A stretch of 33,291 nt of DNA from Methanolacinia paynteri (GCF_000784355.1 NZ_KN360933.1:2786-36076); one strand, 5' to 3'; positions 25,001-31,693 are shown, counted from the first letter of the stretch. Notes: a model not told the origin generated them from the sequence alone. Made by a program: numbers and translations.

Positions 25001-25789
25001 ACTGTCGGAGCCGGAATAGATCCACCCGTATGCATCGACGACCATCATTGATTCACCGAGATTCTCTACCTGGTAATCTACTTTCAGTTTCCCGGCGTTG
25101 TTAAGACCCGAATTTGCGATACTGGTATAGTCCCCAATCTTGGTACCGAGAATTCCCAGACCAGTATCGACGAACATGACACTAAAATTATCATCATTGT
25201 TGCCCGTATCCTGTCCGTTGTAGATCGCGGTCGTCTCCGGCGGTCTCGTTACCTGCGGACCGTACGTGAAATCGTCTTTTTCGAAAGATTCACTGACTCC
25301 GGTCTCATACGAGATATCGGAAGTTGTAAGATTATGAAGATCTCCGTAAAGGCTGGTACTGTTGTACCCGACATTATAACCGGTCGCTTCGAAATGAGCG
25401 CTGAGGTTATCCTGGATCGTACCGTTTACGGCAACCATCAGGATGACCTTCTGGACTCCTCCTTCATCACCATAGAAATCCAGGTAGAAACTCCCGCTTG
25501 TCGAACTTTTGGAAATGTTCACCCCGGTCTCGTCAGTCTCAGTGGAGTTGTCGGTCTCAAAAGTTAAACCATTTTGACTTAACTCTTTGAAACACATCGC
25601 ATAGGTGCCGTCACTATATATATCGGCACTCGCACCTCCATTGTTTGCCACATTTAGGCAGAACGAGCTTAACGAATCCGTTCCGATAGTATCAGGAAGA
25701 ATAGTATCCGCCGAGGCGGGAATAATCATAAACAGTACAATAAATATCGCTGAAATGAACAGCTTTAGCTGAGCGTCGGCTTTTTTCAA
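19022..25789 (-). CDS. Giant modular surface protein: DUF3344, PKD repeats, beta-propeller
   Basis: Cell-surface protein of 2255 aa. Domains in order: signal peptide 1-27; DUF3344 about 38-275; PKD 296-375; a PQQ-like propeller 388-758 with eight repeats of the form SSPVIGSDGTIYLA; five PKDs 760-1170; a second DUF3344 1182-1400; two PKDs 1419-1583; a jelly-roll, carbohydrate-binding-like domain 1586-1718 (NSGFETGDLSGW start); a ninth PKD 1722-1807; an unassigned beta region; two stretches resembling PGF-pre-PGF domains (about 1935-2025 and 2040-2190); and a C-terminal tail ATPLFGNMIVFVAFGLL ending RRCRKNE. The PKD cores read WDFGDGT with HTY. The many Asn-X-Ser/Thr sites suggest heavy N-glycosylation. 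The role is probably adhesion or envelope structure. The start is TTG at 25789 with GGTGA about 5 bases upstream. Confidence 0.93.
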   Translation of the reverse strand: MKKADAQLKLFISAIFIVLFMIIPASADTILPDTIGTDSLSSFCLNVANNGGASADIYSDGTYAMCFKELSQNGLTFETDNSTETDETGVNISKSSTSGSFYLDFYGDEGGVQKVILMVAVNGTIQDNLSAHFEATGYNVGYNSTSLYGDLHNLTTSDISYETGVSESFEKDDFTYGPQVTRPPETTAIYNGQDTGNNDDNFSVMFVDTGLGILGTKIGDYTSIANSGLNNAGKLKVDYQVENLGESMMVVDAYGWIYSGSDSKDNPEPGISWTNIGTDGELKILNQTSVSIEPPVASFTSNVTSGDAPLSVQFNDTSSGSPTSWLWEFGDGSFSTEQNATHTYSGAGTYSVNLTATNSGGISNSTVVSGYITVTASPGSLLADSAFPEWGHDSRHTGQSPYNGPQALVEDVVVEKWSLSLGTKLKYSSPVIGNDGTIYVGGDGDYSLHAINSDGTLKSENFQTGGEITGTPAISSDGTIYFGSYDDKFYAVNSSDMTEKWSYSTVGDVFGSAVIGSDGTIYFGSKDRNVYALNPDGTLKWSVETNGMIYGTPSIGIDGNIYIGANSDSSSDSTEQTFYALNPDDGSVNWTYTALGATLVSSPSVGSDGIIYFAPYGIWDNQLIYALNPNGTLKWEKNIGMRIKYSSPVIGSDGTIYLASYNSKKMLALDPDNGEIKWEKTDIDSVYSTPVLGADGIIYLCSYSSSSIGHVHAINPDDGSNIWTYQINSNLYSSPTIGSDGTLYVASYTTGYLYAIERVIDFTSDKTSGSSPLSVQFNGTSGRNVESWKWDFGDGETSGEQNPLHTYSSDGTYTVNLTIKDHDSDETFSIKREGYINAFNPPKANFTANVTSGEVPLTVNFTDNSSNSPTEWLWDFGDLGDDNTSTLQNPTHTYLSAGTYNVKLTVKNPAGSDTFSDTISISAQPIPLVNFSSSVTMGQAPLNVNFTDLSENSPFLSWEWDFGDGTNSTDQNTTHTYDVYGIYNVTLTVTNYGGYSNITKDITVGKQDQPVAVFEANKTTGMPPLSVAFTDNSTGYNITSWYWDFGEGNTSTEQNPVYTFESEGNYSVSLKVMNDAGSNVTTSPIVVRDMLTPVVNFTADRTYGRYPTVQFTDESEFEPTSWEWDFGDGTSSTEQNPVHTYTKIGNYTITLKASNDAGSDKITKTDYIESSYTNAKPLPVDQCLNLYVANDEGVKYNVEDGITLEATYTFVNNTYFMLSGKSSGGVNALHITNDPSDSYGQLTKSSNASGEFWITHTGGQPNMHDGVLLLAVNGTIPDDFSVHIRSSGYDFEAPIPGIKNNNTIGPLKYVEGAVNQTFTRDDFIYGPQTWRPHRISDYPVFVGQDMNDTSNTFELMFIDLDLGVTQTIPDGYIKVEYEFSNLTTFAVFNAYGWYSASSHGTGIIMSSSGSEYEVVGVTEPPVAGFDASTLRGTVLETVQFNDTSSGAPYSWYWDFGDGTNSTEQNSEHTYTKPGVYTVNLTVVNYLGSDTKSIKIKQISGTLPEPSFTANVTSGVSPLEVNFTDTSTNSPVNWYWDFGDGTTSTEQNPTHWYAPGLYTVSLSVGNDGGNTTHTEEEYIVVTGNSSADRMANSGFETGDLSGWELDADRAVISTDVVQDGSFSAYICKKNGYVEQSVDLTGVSEISFWGYITPRVVLLDQFEFYIDDTAVQTFPDSNPEEWTYYTADVSEYSGVHTVKFRYYSGGESIYAYLDNVTLVTETSAPVSHFVAAKSNTNGEYPLKVQFTDASSNYPTEWAWDFDSDGKIDSKEQSPAYTFENVGNYSVTLTTKNEKGDSSSARKNYITVKGVQKLTKDVSIKNNGTLTNSSSGSKQYTVNQSEVQVNGTNIVIDSGSYTITIKSDRTPKTDGDSLVSDVAGIELETDPVEAVLDELGNVSGSVNLELNDLPEDSGLEVTIEKGNSGNGTAFQIAASSSGLNVDNVAYTMNIVKSNLTNGQEIKEARITMSVPESWVEANGGVESIKIIRIAEDGKKEVLDTTHIGTSSGIMTFEGYSPNGLSMFGLAATTEKPPASPAYVPASGGGTSAIGIDSAENLKAGDMATLHFDETSIYEMDVYAKTNIPKLFVTVEAGIMPEGAEAPEGDVYEYIAAFLYDTPAENVSKSTIRFSVLSDWVDSRLSSPDLLSLYYYDEDKDEWTKLSTVFDLEKNGVCYYYADSASLGHLAIVAVPDLDQVSSTTTEPVTEQPTSVGTEGNTSAATPSTTAKATPLFGNMIVFVAFGLLCTIAVVNRRCRKNE

Positions 25790-25817
25790 TTATATCACCA
25801 GTCAGATCAATACCCCC

Positions 25818-25856
25818 ATGTAAACTACAAATGATTTACATGATATTTTAGTTTAC
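25818..25856. promoter_or_regulatory. Overlapping inverted repeats upstream of the giant gene
   Basis: CATGTAAA (25818-25825) pairs with TTTACATG (25835-25842). The same left arm read as GTAAACTA (25820-25827) also pairs with TAGTTTAC (25849-25856). These lie 30-70 bases before the TTG start, in the expected leader or promoter. The rest of 25857-26019 is A/T-rich, with no gene and another GTAAAC copy near 25910. Confidence 0.35.
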
Positions 25857-26018
25857 CACTACTTATTAATCAAGTAATAGTATATAGTAACATCTAATTT
25901 AAACAGAAAAAGTAAACTTAATTTGTTTAATTGAGATGCGGATATGACCTTTGGATGTCGCTTTAAGTAAAGGTCAACTGCCGGGAGAGGATAACAAATT
26001 TAATGTTTTTTAACCTGT

Positions 26019-26071
26019 CAAAAAAGAAAATCAGTTTTCACTTAAAAGGATTGAATTTCCTGTCGAGGAAA
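26019..26071 (-). terminator. Hairpin and T-run after the small DUF3344 gene
   Basis: On the minus strand, past the stop at 26097, the hairpin TTTCCT-CGAC-AGGAAA (26071-26056) is followed about 25 bases later by a T-rich run (26030-26020). This is a plausible terminator for the DUF3344 gene, ahead of the giant gene's promoter. Confidence 0.35.
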
Positions 26072-26096
26072 CTCATCCTGAATTTTGATATTAGGT

Positions 26097-26924
26097 TTAT
26101 TTATCCTCCTCAGGAGGCACAATCACTTTCCAGACGTTCGGATTGGTCCTATTTCCCTCGACATCATTTGTCCAGCGAATTCCTGGGAGATTAAATGCTA
26201 CCGAACCATTCTTCGCGCGAGTCATGTAGTTCCACGCGTAGGCATTGAATACAACTTCAGAATATTCGTCCAAACCGGATATATCATACTCTACTTTTAC
26301 ACTCCCATTATAATCCAGTGATACGTTGGATGTTCCCCCCAATGTGTCAACGAATATAAGATTGAAGTCCTTATTTCCATCAAAGATGGGCAGATCAACG
26401 TATGGGCCTGGTTTCCAGGTCTGTAATATACCGGTCAAATAATTAGAAGATGTTAATGTTACATTCTTTGTATAACCGGAAGTTACACTTGATGGTGCGT
26501 ACCCATCTGTGGCGGTGTAATCCCAAGTGTTACCGCTCACGTTGAGGGTAATACTGGGAGAACCACCAGTTGCATTCACCCCAATGAGGAGAACAATATC
26601 GTCCTGGAAACCCCTGCCTCCGAAATCTGTTACGTAGAATGTTCCAGATGCAGGCCCAGAACTAGTCACCTGACCTTTTGTAGTGCTGGCATCCGATACA
26701 TAAATCGCATTCAGTCCTCCAGTAGGTTCTGTAAAGTTTATGAAATATGTATAGTCTCCATACTCGTTTTCCCTTATATCGTTATCCGCGACCGTGATGT
26801 TGATATGATTATAGTTAGATAACGCACCAGCCGAAACCGGCAGAATGCCGAAAGCGGCGATCACGAGCAGTGCGGTAACCGCAATGCCAATTGATTTTCT
26901 CATACTTCTCTTTTGTTTTTCCAT
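26097..26924 (-). CDS. Exported single-domain DUF3344 protein, 275 aa
   Basis: A signal peptide (to about residue 32, VSAGA) is followed by one DUF3344 domain that fills the chain. The first half has YFINFTEPTGGLNAIYVSDA, the SGTFYVTDFGGRGFQDD segment and VLLIGVNATGG. The second half has LQTWKPGPYVDLPIF, FNLIFVDTLGG and VKVEYDISGLDEY. It ends PGIRWTND plus a short acidic tail, with no anchor, so it is probably secreted or held by other surface proteins. AGAGGTGA lies 4 bases before the ATG at 26924; a later in-frame ATG (residue 8) has no such site. It lies upstream of the giant gene, which has two copies of the same domain. The domain's ligand is not known. Confidence 0.87.
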   Translation of the reverse strand: MEKQKRSMRKSIGIAVTALLVIAAFGILPVSAGALSNYNHINITVADNDIRENEYGDYTYFINFTEPTGGLNAIYVSDASTTKGQVTSSGPASGTFYVTDFGGRGFQDDIVLLIGVNATGGSPSITLNVSGNTWDYTATDGYAPSSVTSGYTKNVTLTSSNYLTGILQTWKPGPYVDLPIFDGNKDFNLIFVDTLGGTSNVSLDYNGSVKVEYDISGLDEYSEVVFNAYAWNYMTRAKNGSVAFNLPGIRWTNDVEGNRTNPNVWKVIVPPEEDK

Positions 26925-26964
26925 GGTTTCACCTCTTGGTGATAGATAGTGTTCACAAAAAGCA

Positions 26965-27014
26965 GTTTACTAAGTGCCCCCTGTAAACAATAAAGGATAG
27001 ACAGGGGAGATATA
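26965..27014 (-). promoter_or_regulatory. Promoter of the small DUF3344 gene with GTAAAC repeat
   Basis: Minus-strand TATA candidate TGATATATATC at about 27003-27013. Just downstream, GTTTAC (26965-26970) and GTAAAC (26983-26988) form a 6-base inverted repeat spanning the expected start of transcription. The same hexamer recurs upstream of the giant gene. Confidence 0.35.
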
Positions 27015-27188
27015 TATCACTTTCCATCGGAGGAAAAATGTTGTCAATTGATTCGAGTTTTGAAGAAAAAAGAAATGAAAAATTTTCTCCTATATGAAAC
27101 CGGACATCATTTTTGAAAATGATACGGTACAGATAAATCGATGATTTAAACCGCAAATCCGGTTACAAACGATAAAAAAGAATTAATC

Positions 27189-28031
27189 CTATTTATCTTT
27201 GCAAAGCGACCTGATCAGCTTCCTGTCGAAGAGGATCGAGACCATACGACGGTCTCCGTTGATCACCGGGAGCTGGTCCACCCTCGACCTCTTCATCTTC
27301 AGTGCGCACTCACTGACTTCGGCATTCTGCGGGACAGCGACGACCTCTGTGATCATCGCCTCCTTTACGGGCTTGTCGGGGAGCTGGACCTTCGAGATCC
27401 CGAAGGAGATCGTGTGCATGTCGCGGATACTCTCCCACGTCCATTCGTCATCGTCGGTTCCGTTCGAGAGATCGCTGACCTCGACGCTGTCCTCGATCAT
27501 TGCATGCTTTATCAGGTCCCTCTCGGATATGATTCCCGTAAGCTTGTATTCCGAATTGAGGATAGGAATTGCATCGAATCCGGATATCTCCATAATTCTC
27601 CCGACGAGCGGAAGAGGGGTCTCCTCCCAGAGAGCGAATGTCTGGCTCGTATATTTTTCTTTGATCTCGTCCTTAAACTTCATCTGGGCTACACAGGTGA
27701 TGAGATCGGCGATACTGATTATTCCTACAAGCCTGCCTTCATCGACTACCGGAAGCCTCCTGAAATTATATTTATCCATTATGGCTGCTGCTTCCGGTAT
27801 GGTTGCATCAGGTCCGATAGTCACTGGATCTGACGTCATAAGAAGGCTGAGCTGTGTCTCCTCGGCCTTTCGCAGCATATCTTTGCGGGTAATAATCCCT
27901 ACCAGTTCGCTGTCCTTTGTTACAGGAACTCCGCTGATCCCGGTTCTCTTGAGAATCCTGAGAACATCATCCCTGTTTCCCGGTGTCTCGACCGAAACCA
28001 CATCCTCGACCATGTAGTCGCGGACCAGCAT
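27189..28031 (-). CDS. CBS-domain protein with four CBS motifs
   Basis: Cytoplasmic protein of 280 aa made of two CBS pairs, small modules that usually bind adenosine nucleotides or S-adenosylmethionine as energy sensors. CBS1 about 1-56 (VRDYMVEDVVSVE, GIITRKDML), CBS2 about 61-115 (LLMTSDPVTIGPD, RRLPVVDEGRLVGIISI), CBS3 about 125-175 (GFDAIPILNSEYKLTGIISE) and CBS4 about 220-278 (KEAMITEVVAVPQNAEVSEC). There is no fused enzyme or DNA-binding part. It follows the universal stress protein gene by 5 bases on the same strand, so the two are likely one operon and perhaps partners in nucleotide sensing; that link is inferred. Confidence 0.92.
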   Translation of the reverse strand: MLVRDYMVEDVVSVETPGNRDDVLRILKRTGISGVPVTKDSELVGIITRKDMLRKAEETQLSLLMTSDPVTIGPDATIPEAAAIMDKYNFRRLPVVDEGRLVGIISIADLITCVAQMKFKDEIKEKYTSQTFALWEETPLPLVGRIMEISGFDAIPILNSEYKLTGIISERDLIKHAMIEDSVEVSDLSNGTDDDEWTWESIRDMHTISFGISKVQLPDKPVKEAMITEVVAVPQNAEVSECALKMKRSRVDQLPVINGDRRMVSILFDRKLIRSLCKDK

Positions 28032-28036
28032 TCTGT

Positions 28037-28465
28037 CTATAGTCTCACCACCATCGTAGACACCTTGCTGTGTTTTGTTACAAAATCGGTTACGCTGCCG
28101 AGAAGAAGACGGTCTATTCCACTTTTGCCGTGCGAGCCCATTACAATGAGATCAGCCCCGATCTCCTCGGAGAGTTTGACGATCTCATCGCCTGCATGCC
28201 CTTCCCTGATATACGAGTTGTATCTCAGTGAATTCTTTTTGGCCCCCTCTTCCGCCGCTTTGAGTGCCTCGTTGCCTATGGTTTCGAGACGGTTGTAAAC
28301 GACTTCCATTGTACTGTCGGCAGGAATGTTTTCAAATCCGCCCGTTTCAATGACATATACAGCATTGAGCTCCGATTTCCAGACTCTCGCTTCTTCAAGC
28401 GCCGCTTCGAGAGCCTTCTTACTGACCTCGGAACCGTCAACTGCTACAAGAATTGTACTGAACAT
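28037..28465 (-). CDS. Universal stress protein (UspA family), ATP-binding type
   Basis: Small USP-fold protein of 142 aa. The start STILVAVDGSEVSKKALEAA and the C-terminal GSHGKSGIDRLLLGSVT fit the ATP-binding class (G-2X-G-9X-G-S/T motif). The final TMVVRL strand mediates dimer formation in the family. The frame also opens at a TTG at 28471, but GAGG lies 7 bases before the ATG at 28465, which I take as the start. It is the first gene of a two-gene unit with the CBS protein. Confidence 0.93.
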   Translation of the reverse strand: MFSTILVAVDGSEVSKKALEAALEEARVWKSELNAVYVIETGGFENIPADSTMEVVYNRLETIGNEALKAAEEGAKKNSLRYNSYIREGHAGDEIVKLSEEIGADLIVMGSHGKSGIDRLLLGSVTDFVTKHSKVSTMVVRL

Positions 28466-28500
28466 ATGCAAGCCTCGATTTTGTGTTTACAATTTTTTCT

Positions 28501-29538
28501 TTAAATCTTAAAATACATTCTCTCAATATAGGAAAAATTCATCCTGTTTGCCATTGTTTTTACAGGATCGCGACTGAACGACAGGTTGGCACGCACCGGA
28601 TCAACGACAAAGAATGACGCCTTCTTTTTCTTTTCTATGAAGTAACTGCGGCCGAAGACCTCCGATCCTCCTACAGCCGTCTCAACGACTTCCTCGGGAC
28701 CCACCCCGTAGACGGTCGACAGAAACGCCATCTCGGAGAACATGTCGGGCTGGACGAACATTACGTTGTCCGTTCCCAGGACGACTTTGCACCCGAATTC
28801 AAGCATCTTTTTTACCGGGGGATTCTCCGGGCCTGATGCGACCCCCAGTATCCAGTTCGAACGGGGGCATATTGCAATAGGAATTCCCTCATCGGCACAT
28901 CTTTTCAGCTGCCTGTCGGTCGCATGGGTGCAGTGCACGAGCAGGTCCGCACCGGCATCGATCGCCGGATCGATATCGCAGTCATCTTTCTCCCCGGCGT
29001 GAAAGGCTACAAAGCCGCCGTTTTTCTTTACACGGGCGGCCCTTTCTATAACGTCGCCGCCCTCTTTCGTGCTCGAAACGCCGATCCCGTTCGAGACCTC
29101 CTCTCCGCCCTCTCTTCCGAGAATGATTCCATCAGCACCCAAACCCTCAATAGCAGATTTAAGGATATCGACCCCTTTCACTCCCCCCTCCCTGAAATCA
29201 CAGAACCCGGTAGTGGCGGACGACATCATGAACGATATGCTCTTTCTCATACCATCCCTGAGGAGATCGTCCCCGGTCCGGGAGAGGATCCTGTGCTTGA
29301 GGCCGTCGGGCGGTGAAACAAGTTCGGACAACGATCCTTTCGCCCGGACGTCCATTGCTACGGTATCGGCCAGGTGGGTATGCGAATTGAAGAGGCAGGG
29401 GAAGATCCATCTTTCTTCTGCGGATTCGACCTCGTTTATCGAGTGTATTATTCCGTTCACGACACAGATCTCGACATCCCTCATTCCCGCATCACGGCCG
29501 AGATATGCCCTGCCCGACACCACAGTCTCTTTGTCCAT
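28501..29538 (-). CDS. Metal-dependent amidohydrolase (TRZ/ATZ-like)
   Basis: Amidohydrolase-superfamily enzyme of about 345 aa. Metal ligands are visible: NSHTHLAD after strand 1, AFHAGEKDD, LVHCTHATD and LGTDNVMF carrying the final aspartate. The pattern is that of cytosine-deaminase/chlorohydrolase-like deaminases; the substrate is not evident. An ATG at 29559 also opens the frame, but it overlaps the TATA-like TTTATATATT. The ATG at 29538 has GAGTGAT upstream and begins MDKETVVSGRAYL, so I use it. Divergent from Sec61-beta. Confidence 0.85.
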   Translation of the reverse strand: MDKETVVSGRAYLGRDAGMRDVEICVVNGIIHSINEVESAEERWIFPCLFNSHTHLADTVAMDVRAKGSLSELVSPPDGLKHRILSRTGDDLLRDGMRKSISFMMSSATTGFCDFREGGVKGVDILKSAIEGLGADGIILGREGGEEVSNGIGVSSTKEGGDVIERAARVKKNGGFVAFHAGEKDDCDIDPAIDAGADLLVHCTHATDRQLKRCADEGIPIAICPRSNWILGVASGPENPPVKKMLEFGCKVVLGTDNVMFVQPDMFSEMAFLSTVYGVGPEEVVETAVGGSEVFGRSYFIEKKKKASFFVVDPVRANLSFSRDPVKTMANRMNFSYIERMYFKI

Positions 29539-29558
29539 CCTGATCACTCTGCCTCTCA

Positions 29559-29568
29559 TTTATATATT
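29559..29568. promoter_or_regulatory. Shared TATA-like box, amidohydrolase and Sec61-beta
   Basis: TTTATATATT is nearly symmetric and lies about 25 bases from both starts: the minus-strand ATG at 29538 and the plus-strand ATG at 29589. At usual archaeal spacing both messages would begin at or within a few bases of their start codons. Confidence 0.35.
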
Positions 29569-29588
29569 CAAAACACAGACATATAAGC

Positions 29589-29765
29589 ATGGCAGCGAAA
29601 AATAAAGGAGGCCGTCTGGTATCATCCGCTGGTCTTGTAACATACTACGACAGCGAAGATAAGAGAGCAGTTCACCTGTCTCCGAAAACGGTTCTGATCA
29701 CAGCAGCGATAATCGGGATTATAATCGGTGCACTGGATCTGGCCTACAGTTTCAATATGTTCTAA
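29589..29765 (+). CDS. secG: Preprotein translocase subunit Sec61-beta (SecG-like)
   Basis: A 58-aa tail-anchored protein missed by length cut-offs. The N-terminus MAAKNKGGRLVSSAGLVTYY and the KRAVHLSPKTVL motif are diagnostic for archaeal Sec61-beta, the small non-essential subunit of the SecYEG-type channel. One membrane helix at about residues 35-55 (VLITAAIIGIIIGALDLAY) ends near the C-terminus. There is no Shine-Dalgarno before the ATG, and a TATA-like box 25 bases upstream suggests a leaderless message. It converges with cofE. Confidence 0.95.
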   Translation: MAAKNKGGRLVSSAGLVTYYDSEDKRAVHLSPKTVLITAAIIGIIIGALDLAYSFNMF

Positions 29766-29782
29766 AAAAATAATATTTTTTT
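29766..29782. terminator. Bidirectional A/T terminator between secG and cofE
   Basis: The 17 bases between two convergent stops hold a run of A followed by a run of eight or more T on the plus strand. They could supply U-tracts to transcripts from both sides. Confidence 0.45.
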
Positions 29783-30526
29783 TCAGTTTATTTTTCTCAG
29801 CGCTTTTATCGTTATATCGCATTCGGGCTCGAAATACAATTCATTATGCCCCTTCCATTCCGGACAGTTTCTGAAGACCACTGCAGGCACACCCCTGTTC
29901 GATTCTCCCATCAGGAAGTTCGAAAACGCTGCGATCTCGTCTACTACCGCTTCTTCCGTTATTTCAAGAACCCGGCCGAAGAGATCGCAGTCCCCCCTGA
30001 AGTCGTTGATCGCATCCATTCCCGCCCAGCCGATCGCGACACCGGTCTGGCCTCTCCTAAACGATCTTCCACAGGTATCCGTAATTATCACGCGGATATC
30101 TTTGCCGGAGATCTCACGAACCCTCTCCCTCATCTCTTCGGCAGCCGCCATAGGGTCCGGCGGAAGGATGATGACGTGACCTCTCTCCACGTTCGAGTTG
30201 TCGACTCCGGCCCTGACCCCGACATGTCCGCAGCTCATCTTCGAGAGGACAAACGGATATTCGAGCACGATCTCATCGGTCTGGTCGAGGACAACCTGGA
30301 TGAATCTCTCGTCCTCTCCGCACATTCCGGCGATCTCCTTCGCCTTTTCCGAAGGAACCACTTCATCGAGAGTCCTGATGTGCCCTTTTGATTTTGAATA
30401 TACCGACGAGGCGATGCAGAGGATATCGCCATCAATTAGATCGATCTTTTTGCAGATCTCTCCCGCGAGATCGTCGCCCGGGTGAAAAACAGGCAGACCC
30501 TCGACAGGAAGGACTTCAATACTCAT
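29783..30526 (-). CDS. cofE: Coenzyme F420-0:L-glutamate ligase
   Basis: GTP-dependent enzyme that adds the first and second L-glutamate to F420-0, giving the polyglutamylated deazaflavin used by methanogens. The 247-aa length is normal. LPVEGLPVFHPGDDL at the N-terminus, HVGVRAGVDNSNVERG, LPPDPMAAAEE, VIITDTCGRSFRRGQTGVAIG and the final strand around PAVVFRN are family motifs. The ATG at 30526 lies directly after a 12-base palindrome, CCTGATATCAGG, whose AGG end may serve as the ribosome site. No other cof gene is in view. Confidence 0.95.
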   Translation of the reverse strand: MSIEVLPVEGLPVFHPGDDLAGEICKKIDLIDGDILCIASSVYSKSKGHIRTLDEVVPSEKAKEIAGMCGEDERFIQVVLDQTDEIVLEYPFVLSKMSCGHVGVRAGVDNSNVERGHVIILPPDPMAAAEEMRERVREISGKDIRVIITDTCGRSFRRGQTGVAIGWAGMDAINDFRGDCDLFGRVLEITEEAVVDEIAAFSNFLMGESNRGVPAVVFRNCPEWKGHNELYFEPECDITIKALRKIN

Positions 30527-30528
30527 AA

Positions 30529-30540
30529 CCTGATATCAGG
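30529..30540. promoter_or_regulatory. Palindrome at the cofE ribosome site
   Basis: The perfect palindrome CCTGATATCAGG lies 2 bases before the cofE ATG and includes the only purine-rich ribosome-site candidate. It could form a short stem hiding that site or be a protein-binding site. Twelve-base palindromes also arise by chance. Confidence 0.3.
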
Positions 30541-30729
30541 GTTTCATGATATTAAATCCGTTCATTTAAATCAGCCGTATCCGGCAGGCAGGGATATTAT
30601 CTCAGTTAACATCATTCTTCAGGCTAAAACTCATGACGAAAGCGCAGTATTCAGGAAAATGTTTCCACAATATCATCCTGGTGCAGCCATCAAAAATTAT
30701 TATCGCTCCCAAAATAATAGTATGTTAAA

Positions 30730-30936
30730 ATGAATACAGAATCCATTTCCATGGAGGATATGAAGAAAGAGATCGATACCATCAAAGAGGAGATCAAAAA
30801 GATCAAATCGAATATGATCGATCCTGACTCAATTCTCACTGAAGAAGATTATATCTGCCTTCAGGAATACCGGAGAGAAAAGGAGACAGGAAAACTCCTC
30901 CGGGAGTCGGAAGTCATTAAAGGACTCGGCCTATAG
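30730..30936 (+). CDS. Small antitoxin-like protein, 68 aa
   Basis: The N-terminal half is a strongly charged helix or coiled coil (MEDMKKEIDTIKEEIKKIKS). The C-terminal part, ICLQEYRREKETGKLLRESE followed by VIKGLGL, resembles the ends of archaeal RelB/VapB-type antitoxins. No RelE or VapC toxin lies beside it; the next genes are a HepT/MntA pair on the other strand. There is no ribosome site before the ATG at 30730; an ATG at 30751 is the alternative start. Function by resemblance only. Confidence 0.55.
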   Translation: MNTESISMEDMKKEIDTIKEEIKKIKSNMIDPDSILTEEDYICLQEYRREKETGKLLRESEVIKGLGL

Positions 30937-31001
30937 ATGTATCAACTCCGGTTCTCTTCCCGGCCTTTTACATTAAAGAATGTATGATAATTTGGCTGCA
31001 A

Positions 31002-31349
31002 TTACCTGCCCGATGACAAAATCTCCCTGAGCTGTGAGTACAGGTCAGGAATATCTTTACGCATCATATCCAGAACCTCTTCAAGATTTACGGAAAAATA
31101 ACCGTGAATAAGCCTGTCCCGGGTGCCGGCCATCTCCCGCCACGGCAATTCAGGATGAGTGCTGCGAAACTCCGCCGAGACCTGTTTTGCAGCTTCTCCG
31201 ATAACTTCCAAAGACCTGATAACAGCGTTCTGGTATATCTTATCCGATAAAAATTCATCAGCAGTAATTCTGCCGGAAACACTCATTATTACCTCGCACT
31301 GTTCCAGAATATGGGATAAATAAGCCTCATCCCTATGATCCCTGCCCAT
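31002..31349 (-). CDS. hepT: HepT-type toxin of a type VII toxin-antitoxin pair
   Basis: HEPN-fold ribonuclease toxin of 115 aa. The active-site motif R-X4-H-X-Y is complete in TRDRLIHGYF (Arg77, His82, Tyr84); in studied pairs the tyrosine is AMPylated by the MntA partner to silence the toxin. The helical N-terminus (HRDEAYLSHILEQCEVI) and SLEVIGEAAKQVS are typical. Its ATG overlaps the mntA stop by one base (TAATG), so the antitoxin is translated first and coupled. Confidence 0.92.
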   Translation of the reverse strand: MGRDHRDEAYLSHILEQCEVIMSVSGRITADEFLSDKIYQNAVIRSLEVIGEAAKQVSAEFRSTHPELPWREMAGTRDRLIHGYFSVNLEEVLDMMRKDIPDLYSQLREILSSGR

Positions 31350-31678
31350 TATGCACCCGCACCTGCACCATACATGACAACATCTGCCATAACGTAAGGT
31401 TTGATATAAGGACTCAGGTATTTTTCAGATACGAGTTCAACCCTCCTTCCGAACAGGTTTTCAAGATATTCGGCAAGATCCAAAAATCTGCGTATTCCGA
31501 TAGCACCGTGTTTGAAAGTATAAAGCACATCGATATCACTCTCCGGCGTATCCTCTCCCCGGCTTACCGACCCGAAAATACCTATCGTTTCAATATCAAA
31601 TTCTTTCTGGAGATAAGGCAGCTCACGCTCAAGTTTTCTTAAAACATCTTCACGAATGCTGACATAAGAAGCGCCCAT
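31349..31678 (-). CDS. mntA: MntA-type nucleotidyltransferase antitoxin
   Basis: Minimal nucleotidyltransferase of 109 aa. GSVSRGEDTPESDIDV gives the GSX10DXD catalytic motif, and the third carboxylate is probably in the RRVELVSEK strand. It is expected to transfer AMP to the HepT tyrosine. The frame opens at an ATG at 31693, but GGAGGT lies 7 bases before the ATG at 31678, which I use. First gene of the pair on the minus strand. Confidence 0.92.
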   Translation of the reverse strand: MGASYVSIREDVLRKLERELPYLQKEFDIETIGIFGSVSRGEDTPESDIDVLYTFKHGAIGIRRFLDLAEYLENLFGRRVELVSEKYLSPYIKPYVMADVVMYGAGAGA

Positions 31679-31693
31679 CTGCACAACCTCCAT

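Noticed and set aside
30482-30733. Plus-strand frame of 83 codons whose stop overlaps the antitoxin-like start as ATGA
   Set aside because: It begins antisense inside cofE and runs through cofE's promoter, has no ribosome site and no recognisable domain; the ATGA overlap is probably chance.
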